NCBI GenBank assembly: GCA_009733575.1
Contig: ML769663.1
Location: 1 to 64,000, forward strand
Source: Gymnopus androsaceus JB14
Taxonomy: Eukaryota; Basidiomycota; Agaricomycetes; Agaricales; Omphalotaceae
Direction of reading: 5' to 3'
DNA: 64,000 nucleotides
Position numbers and translations under genes: made by a program. The notes beneath the pieces are model-generated. The model was given only the letters and a program-made list of their open reading frames with translations. It did no database searches and was not told the origin of the DNA. Positions 57,259-64,000 of the stretch are shown here, one piece after another. Within the stretch, counting starts at the first letter, position 1; every line of letters begins with the position of its first letter.

Positions 57259-58830
57259 CTGTGGTGCCAGAAATTAACCAAACATGTGAAATCTGAACTT
57301 GTGACCTCAATATCTCATGAACAGGGGCATATGAGAACAAGGGGCTGGTGAGTATTTTATAGTGCTTTCAACTCTCCAGAATCTCCAATTTACAGGTATT
57401 GAATATCCTGGCACAGTCACATGATATAGCTTCATTAGTTTGACAGTATGATTTTTCATGTGTAATTTTTGAGAATCTTACACTTAAACAGCATAGAACA
57501 AGCAATTCTGCATTGTTTCTCATGAAATTCTTTACTGATAATGATGATAGAGGTCTTAAAATATGGTTTTTACTTACATGGTGGCATGGTGTGAGAAATT
57601 ACTCTTGCTACAGACACAAAGTGTGAGTATTGATGATTTTGCATATTCCCGCATACACAATGTGGGGCCTGCCTATATGACACTTGAAATTAGTGTACAG
57701 AGATGGTATAAACCTCACTACAATGAAACCTGGGATCAATACCATTATAGCACAATTTTATTCTGCATTCTTGGTGAACTCACCTCACAAAAAACACTGT
57801 TAGTCACTTTGTGGCGCAAGGTATGGGAGTTTGCTGTATATCAGCAACCAAGAAGTATGTGAAATTTGTGCAGGAAACCAAATACACCAGTGTAGTAAAG
57901 TTACATTTGTCAAATCTTCCATCTGTGTCCACTTTCAAGCACACTTTTCAAAAAACCAAACATAAAAATTAGAGTAGAGAAATAATTGCATTGATATTTG
58001 CTCAAATAAAAATTACCTTCAGTTGCATCAGTGTCAGATCATGTAATATGACCAATAGAGACCCTGTAAAACCTACAACCCAGCCATAGAAGAACAGATG
58101 GGCATGTTTGTTTTTTAATTGATTTTTCATATTTGATTCTGGAGAAAATCTGCATTAAAAAGAGCACAAATGGAGGATATGGCAGTCAGCCTTCTACCAG
58201 ATTGAATAATTTGGTCTCCTGCACTGATTCCACATACTTCCTGGTAGCTGATATACAGTAAACTCCCATCTCTTGCACCACAAAGTGACTAACAGTGTTT
58301 TTTGTGAGGTGAGTTCACCAAGAATGCAGAATAAAATTGTGCTATAATGGTATTGAGCCCAGGTTTCATTGTAGTGAGGTTTATACCATCTCTGTACACT
58401 AATTTCAAGTGTCATATATGCAGGCCCCACATTGTGTATGCAGGAATATGCAAAATCATCAATAATCACACTTTGTGTCTGTAGCAAGAGTAATTTCTCA
58501 CACCATGCCACCATGTAAGTAAAAACCATATTTTAAGACCTCTATCATCATTGTTAGAAAATTTCATGAGAAACAATGCAGAATTGCTTGTTCTATGCTG
58601 TTTAAGTGTAAGATTCTCAAAAATTACACATGAAAAATCATACTGTCAAACTAATGAAGCTATATCATGTGACTGAGCCAGGATATTCAATATCTGTAAA
58701 TTGGAGATTCTGGAGAGTTGAAAGCACTATAAAATACTCACCAGTCCCTTGTTCTCATATGCCCCTGTTCATGAGATATTGAGGCCACAAGTTCAAATTT
58801 TACATGTTCGGTTAATTTCTGGCACCACAG
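57259..58830. mobile_element. Foldback element with about 620-bp inverted arms
   Basis: The left arm is about 57259-57882 and the right arm about 58212-58830, with a 330-nt spacer. Termini CTGTGGTGCCAGAAATTAAC and its complement; flanking TA at 57257-57258 and 58831-58832 suggests mobilisation by a Tc1/mariner-type transposase. Each arm carries the same open frame (MVFTYMVAWCEKLLLLQTQS) in mirror orientation; this is a consequence of the arms and not called as a gene. Confidence 0.88.
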
Positions 58831-58832
58831 TA

Positions 58833-59505
58833 TAGTTGCATAGTTTTGGTAGTTCCATCTTGACTGATGGAAAAGCTCAAATAATCATGACTTTGGAGGC
58901 ATGATGATCAATGCTAGGGAGAGATGGTCAAAAATAAAATCACAAGAAGAGCAAAGAAGAGTCTATCAAGACAATGCAACAACGATACAGTATGTACAAG
59001 CATGAACAAGTGAAGCGCGCATCCGCGTGCATATAATAAGAACGTATCTATGCACGTGCATGGACACATCTAGAGTCTAGACCATATTATTCATCCGTAC
59101 TCGATCATAGACATGCAAGTCCATAATCGGACGGTTCGGCCAACACTGCCTTCCATGAATGCCCCGAGGACGAAGATGCTAGTGCCGCATCGGGTTACTC
59201 CTCGGCTCAGCCGGCGTTCAGATCTTGGACTAGACTCGCGTGCCAGTTCCGTCGGTTGCCACCTATTCAAATAAATTTGAAATGCACTGCAAGCAGCTGA
59301 GTTCTCCGACGTCCTGCAAGTCAGCACGGATCAAATCGAGAACGGATGTTCACGAGCTAATCTTGGACCAAGCCGTGTACACTGTAATATACTTCCTTCC
59401 TTCCTTCCTTCCTCCCTTTTGTCAAAATTCAAATTGTAAACATAGAACAGATTTCTATCATAACCGGAAATCATACCCGGAAAGGCAGTGAGAATCAATC
59501 AGCTC
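58833..59505. other. Intergenic
   Basis: No gene is supported. A CCTT/CTTC microsatellite lies at 59392-59415. Confidence 0.4.
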
Positions 59506-59514
59506 TATAAAAGG
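59506..59514 (+). promoter_or_regulatory. TATA box (TATAAAAGG)
   Basis: A perfect TATA consensus about 50 nt upstream of the start codon at 59563, same strand. Confidence 0.55.
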
Positions 59515-59562
59515 ATTCAGCATGCCCCAACTAGCCCTTTCCCTCGGAGCTGGCCTCTGATA

Positions 59563-60374
59563 ATGATTCATTCCACCAATCTACTTGCTTTCATATCTCT
59601 TCTCATCGGTCTGGGGGCGGTATGTGCCTCTCCCATTGATCCTCGAGCGGGCGAGAACCTTCTGGGTTATATCTTCCTTCCCGCTGGCCTCAACACCGTG
59701 ACCGCAATGGAAGTAAGTGGTCTTCTTCTTCTTCTTCCCAGTGGAACATCAATCCCAATAACCGTCTACCAGAGTCAACTTGCGGGACAGTATATGGTCG
59801 TCTATGCCAACGGCCTTGTGCCACCATCAGGGGTAAAGAATGTGGTAAGTGCACATTGCACATTCGTTTGAAATAATTGCAGCGAATTTTTACCTTGGCT
59901 GTTGTAACTAGGGCATCGTTAACATTAAGAACTCGCACCCGCTTTTGGCAGGCCCAAAGGTGAGTGTGAATCTTAGCAAATCTAAAAGCTCTTTCGTTCA
60001 GTTTTCGCTGGCTAATTCTGTCAATAGGCGGCCCTTCCACATGTCATCATCGGCCAACATGCGCCATTCACTATGGAAAATTTCAAGGGTTATACTGCTA
60101 ATCCATCCACTTACCCCCCCGCCACTACCGTCGTCATCTGCCCGGACGAGCCCCACTATGGTCTTTCGATATTAATTCCGCCCAACGTTCGTGATCAAGT
60201 CGAGCCGATATATGAGATGATGACTGTCGGTAAGTCACCAACGAGTCGAGCTGTCTACCAATACTGAAGTGCTTTATGTATAATGTAGAAGAATTCGGGA
60301 AAAGGGGTCCGCATCCACCGGCGGCTCTTTTGACGATGATGTATAATTTAGAGAAGATGCATCACACTCATTAG
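59563..60374 (+). CDS. Small secreted protein, 205 aa, unknown family
   Basis: Exons 59563-59844, 59912-59959, 60028-60229, 60289-60374 join to 618 nt. The start is chosen at MIHSTNLLAFISLLIG, a signal peptide cleaved near CAS-PID; the in-frame ATG at 59488 would overlap the TATA box. The mature protein has YIFLPAGLNTV, a beta-rich middle (TVYQSQLAGQYMVVYANG) and a C-terminal half with HVIIGQHAPFTMENF and ICPDEPHYGLSILIPP. A short run between MEV and PSG (five leucines, CTTCTT repeats) is read through because an intron of 29 nt would be too short. No family recognised. Confidence 0.72.
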
Positions 60375-62338
60375 AACCGTAGACATTGTGGATTTAGGAA
60401 GATATGTCTCCTGAGGCGTTAAATTTCAATAGCTACGTAGTTCTGTAGAAAACAGCAGCGAGGGCACCAAGTCTACGAGTAGTACTGGTACTGCCGGGGC
60501 ATTCCGTCTGTCCTGTCCTAGGCTCTCATTCTTCTTCAACTACCTAAAAAGACATGAATCGGACCAAACTTAATAAGTACACAGGCGGCCCAATCTATTC
60601 AACTACGTTTAACCACGGAAATTTCAAACCCGGGATCACTTTTTTTAAACCGAGTGTCATAATGATACGATAGACCTTGTTCCAATTGGAACCCAGTTCA
60701 AAAAGTTGGAGCCCGGTACAAAAAGTTTGTACCTGGCACCAATCAGTGTTTCGGCCCATGGATCGCAGCACTGCCAGCTGTCACCATTCCGTTCACATCC
60801 GGATTATTCCCCGACGTTCCCGATGCATCATTAAACAATAAATGTGTCCTATTCATTATGTCGTGCTACGAATACCGAACAATGAAAAAAGTACAAACCA
60901 ACCCAATACCCATCCGCAACCCCCCCGCAACCCCCCCGCGTGATATCCATACAAACTCATCGCCCAAGACCCTTACGTCCGAAAAACCTGCGTTCCTACA
61001 AAAGATCTCGTCAATGATTCTGAAAAGCGAGAAAAGATACCATCAAGCAATAAAATGGAATGGATTGCTTGCAAGCTTTGCTTAATCTTGAGTTTGAGGC
61101 TTGCTTGGTAACCGTCTTGAACTTGACCATTGATCGCGATGTTGATAGTGGAATTGCACCACGGCGTGGAGGTAATGAAAAGTACACTTGATGGTTTGAG
61201 GCCATTGAACGGATGATTGAGGTCAGAACTTGCTTACGAGATCCTCTCTTTTGAAAGCATTGCGGTTGAGATTATATGGGTTTTTGAGGCAAGAAACATT
61301 GATGGGTTGAGACCATATAAACTTGACGCATTGGCAGTAATTGCATGGCTTGAATGACGATGGGGTTGCTGAAACGTTGAGGTTGAAGTTGAACCAAGTT
61401 GGAACATGTGACGCTCACATGGGCGTTTTGCCTATGGGTGCCTTCCGAGTCTCTCAAAAATGTAAGCCTCAGTTGAAATCGGCAGCGGATAAACTCAGTT
61501 TTTGTTTCCGGATCTAATCTGGGTTTATTGGAGCGGGAAAGCAAAATAAAAGTGCAACGCAGTGCAATTCTACAGAATTTGAAACCAGGTACAAAAATTT
61601 GAGCCTCGGTTGAAAATCCGAAACAGTCCTCAGTTTATCTGTAGCTGGATAGACATAGTGCATACGAAGGTTTGGCCGTGTAGTGGAATACCAGTTCACA
61701 AACCTGCTCCGTGTTCCCACTTGAGCAACGTAGCTTTTACTCTTCTTTGTCTTTGTCGCTACTTCGCCCACAAAGCCAAACAAATCATCCGAAACGGAAC
61801 AGAACACTTCTTGATCAAGAATGCTGGCCCTGTGATTTTAAAAAACTCAAACTCTTCTGGAAATATTACTGTCTGCCCAGCTACCTCCAGAGCCCAGTAT
61901 GATCTCCTCTTGGAAGAAGACTGCAATCATCCTTGCGAGGCACGCCAGCAGCCTCGGACATTTTGTACATAGTTGCATCGTTGGATCTAATCCCATAATT
62001 CGACTTTGATTTCGACTGCCGAGCCCTCTCTCCGGATAAAATAACATTAGCTTCATAGACTATGACTGCTATCCAGCATGGGATGCGTAACCTTTGAAAT
62101 TCCATTCGACATTCGGGACAGGACGTGAATACAAGCACTTCGCAGCGCGCCGCCACAGCCACGCGAATACAAAACCAGAAAGGAAGTACACAATGACGCT
62201 CGCCTAGATAAAACATAGAATTATTTTTGTACAAGAAAAATGGTATCCGAATCGCTCACATTCCATACTCCAACCCGATTCAGCCCTTCGTAATATTAAT
62301 CTCCCCGAAATCCCCAAAGTCCCTCTAGGAGTCAAGCC
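60375..62338. other. Gene-poor interval
   Basis: No gene is supported in about 2 kb. Two related degenerate motifs (GGTACAAAAAGTTTG near 60713; GGTACAAAAATTTGAGCC near 61588) and repeated TTGAGGY words around 61190-61390 hint at old repeats. Confidence 0.35.
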
Positions 62339-63901
62339 CTAAACTTGACTATCGCCTCCTCGTCTCGTCTTGATCGTAATCAGTTCCAACAACGCAGGTA
62401 CAATCATGGGTTTTCTGCACTCCCGCTTTACGTCTTCTAATATCCATTCCATACGTTTACGTTCGAGACGGATGAAGTCAAGGGACGCGCAGGCGGAGTG
62501 CAGGTCGAAGTGGAGGTCGGAGGTGCGAGAGGATTCTGAGAAGGAGTCGGAGATTGGGGAATTAGATGCAGATGCAGAAGAAGGGAAGATACGCGGTTGT
62601 TGGATATCTGAGCGTCCATCTGAATATGACTCATCCCAAGAGTCCGATGTTTCAGTATCGCATCGTAACTCGCCGAGGAGCTCTGCGAGCCTCTCCTCCA
62701 TCCCACTTAACTTTGTCTGCAAATCCCAAAATTCGTTCGTCAAGGAAGTGATCTTTGACGGCTCGTTCGACTCGTTGGGCATATCTGAAACGCTAGGCAA
62801 TCGCGAGACCTGGGTCTGAATCGTGGCACCAGACACGTCGACAACAGGCTCAATACCAGAGGGTTTGAATCCATTGTTACGCTGAACTTGGATGATCTGT
62901 TCATTAGATTCGTAGTGGCTGCGACATGCAACTACATGGCCAAAGGTGTCATTGAGAGCACAATCGGAAGACGAGGATGATGATCCTGAAGAAGACCAAG
63001 AGCCTTCGGAGGACTGGAATCTGAATCCGAGCTCGGGCTGGGGAGCGGGCACCGTTATTGTAGAGACAAGTTCACTAGCAGTGGAAGTCGTAATACGATA
63101 AGAAGAATCGGACTCTGGCTGGGGAACGCTGACCGTCGCCGTAGAAACAAGTTCACGATCGCGTTCAAGTAGAATGGGAGTCGGAGTCGTAATACGTGAA
63201 GAAGCGCAGGAGCTCAATGTTTTGGTATCTTGGGTCAACGAAAATGGCTGTTCCTGATTGCTAGTGTCGCGATCAGGGAAGAACACGGCCATGGAGAGTT
63301 TGTCGACGCGATTTTTTAGCATTAGGGTCTTTCTATGGGCGTGTCAGATCGCGTTCAAAGACTCTTTCTTTTGTGCGCACCGAGTTGAATACTTTATCAT
63401 CTTCTTCTTCTTCCTCGCCTTCGTTCTTCTTCAAGTTTCTATGCAGGCTCTGCCTATGGGCAGTCAGAGGGAGCATAAACGGGTGTTCCTGCATCTCTAC
63501 ATACGCTCGCTCGACCACTCTTTGTTTACGCGACGAATTGACGGCGAGAAGAGCTTTGGGAGCCTTCGGTGTCGTATCAATTTCCAGAGTTTTCAGTGCT
63601 TTTGGTTCCGCTGCGTCTGGTATAACAGAGCTTTTGCGAGGCCCTTTTGGTGTCGCTTTGGGTGCTTCCTTCAATTCTGAAGCAGAGACTACGGGCACTG
63701 GCACTGGCGTCGTTTTACATAGAAAAGCTCGAGGTGCTGTAGGCACAACTTTATCAACTTTTTCGTTCAAGCTGAAGCTTCTGGGGCCTTTCGGTGGGAC
63801 ACGGCCCGAGTTGGTAGCGCCAGTGGCAAGCTGAAGACTGCAGCTTGTGAGGACTCGATGCACTTTTTTGGAGAAGAATCAATATCGACTCGGGAAGGCA
63901 T
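62339..63901 (-). CDS. Unrecognised Ser/Pro-rich protein, about 480-510 aa
   Basis: The C-terminal exon runs 63328 to 62339; an intron at 63329-63380 (GTGCGC...AAAG) joins it in phase to an upstream exon open to about 63863. The N-terminus is unresolved: ATG at 63901 (MPSRVDIDSSPKK) is in a different frame from the body, so a further small intron or a frame error is required. The N-terminal part is Pro/Lys-rich (PPKGPRSFSLNEKVDK), with an acidic EEEEED patch; the middle is Ser-rich with low complexity (SSSGSSSSSSD), and a short coiled coil is likely around LQTKLSGMEERLAELLGEL. The basic C-terminus (FIRLERKRMEWILEDVKREC) may be helical. Nuclear or cytoskeletal roles are possible but unproved. 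Confidence 0.6.
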
Positions 63902-64000
63902 TGCGCGAGGAAGACGGTGGGTTCAAGAAGGTTCGCGTAGCCGAGGCCCTTTGTTTGCTAGTATTTCGGGATCATCCGGTTTCTTCTTCTTTACTTCAAC

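Noticed and set aside
57563..58529. Two near-identical open frames on opposite strands (MVFTYMVAWC...)
   Set aside because: They mirror the arms of the foldback element; no start context, splice or family support for a protein.
59488..59562. Upstream start codon for the 205-aa secreted protein
   Set aside because: It would place the TATA box inside the coding region and hide the signal peptide; the start at 59563 explains both.
61610..61972. 120-codon plus-strand open frame
   Set aside because: No family, signal or splice evidence; lies in a repeat-bearing gene-poor interval.

Overview
The window looks like nuclear DNA of an agaricomycete (mushroom-forming basidiomycete). Genes are dense in 45-90 nt introns (18 coding exons in one transporter gene), a Zn2Cys6 factor has an intron inside its zinc cluster, and the families present (OPT transporter, stand-alone alpha-kinase, NACHT-WD40, F-box, hAT, copia) are typical of that group. 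I cannot name the species. Coding models were built by hand from splice sites, reading phase and recalled family patterns; no database search was run.

Layout. 1-4.7 kb: a tandemly duplicated small secreted-protein gene (minus), copy 1 cut by the window edge. 4.7-8.4 kb: Zn2Cys6 transcription factor with a long low-complexity tail. 8.4-12.1 kb: gene-poor. 12.1-15.4 kb: intact OPT oligopeptide transporter. 16-17.3 kb: decayed 3-dehydroshikimate dehydratase-like gene. 17.7-19.0 kb: SKI8/WDR61-like WD40 gene (minus). 20.4-22.5 kb: unrecognised 627-aa protein (minus). 23.1-29.1 kb: unit bounded by 86-bp inverted repeats, holding an alpha-kinase gene and a second minus-strand gene split by a DDE/integrase-like gene, which is itself split by a smaller TIR element. 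29.6-31.0 kb: intact short-chain dehydrogenase. 32.1-36.2 kb: NACHT-WD40 (NLR-like) gene with about 15 near-identical WD repeats, one stop and four balancing indels. 37.8-39.4 kb: F-box gene split by a 1-kb element with 9-bp target duplication. 39.6-46.7 kb: hAT transposase gene split by at least two insertions, one containing a further nested MITE. 46.8-47.7 kb: third copy of the CATCAGCA-ended element. 48.7-60.4 kb: four secreted-protein genes (histidine acid phosphatase, PLC-like phosphodiesterase with a frameshift, two unknown secreted proteins) interrupted by a copia gag relic and a 1.57-kb foldback element. 62.3-63.9 kb: unrecognised Ser/Pro-rich protein (minus).

The outer parts are ordinary housekeeping, transport and secretion genes. 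The 23-47.7 kb centre is AT-richer, with nested mobile elements around an NLR-like gene. Several insertions can be verified from the window itself, because deleting the element plus one target duplication restores a conserved reading frame. The most unusual items are the 86-bp-TIR unit with the alpha-kinase, the CATCAGCA family with its TG duplication, and the clustering of NLR indels at one position of the WD repeat. Four apparent GC-AG introns in three genes are also notable.
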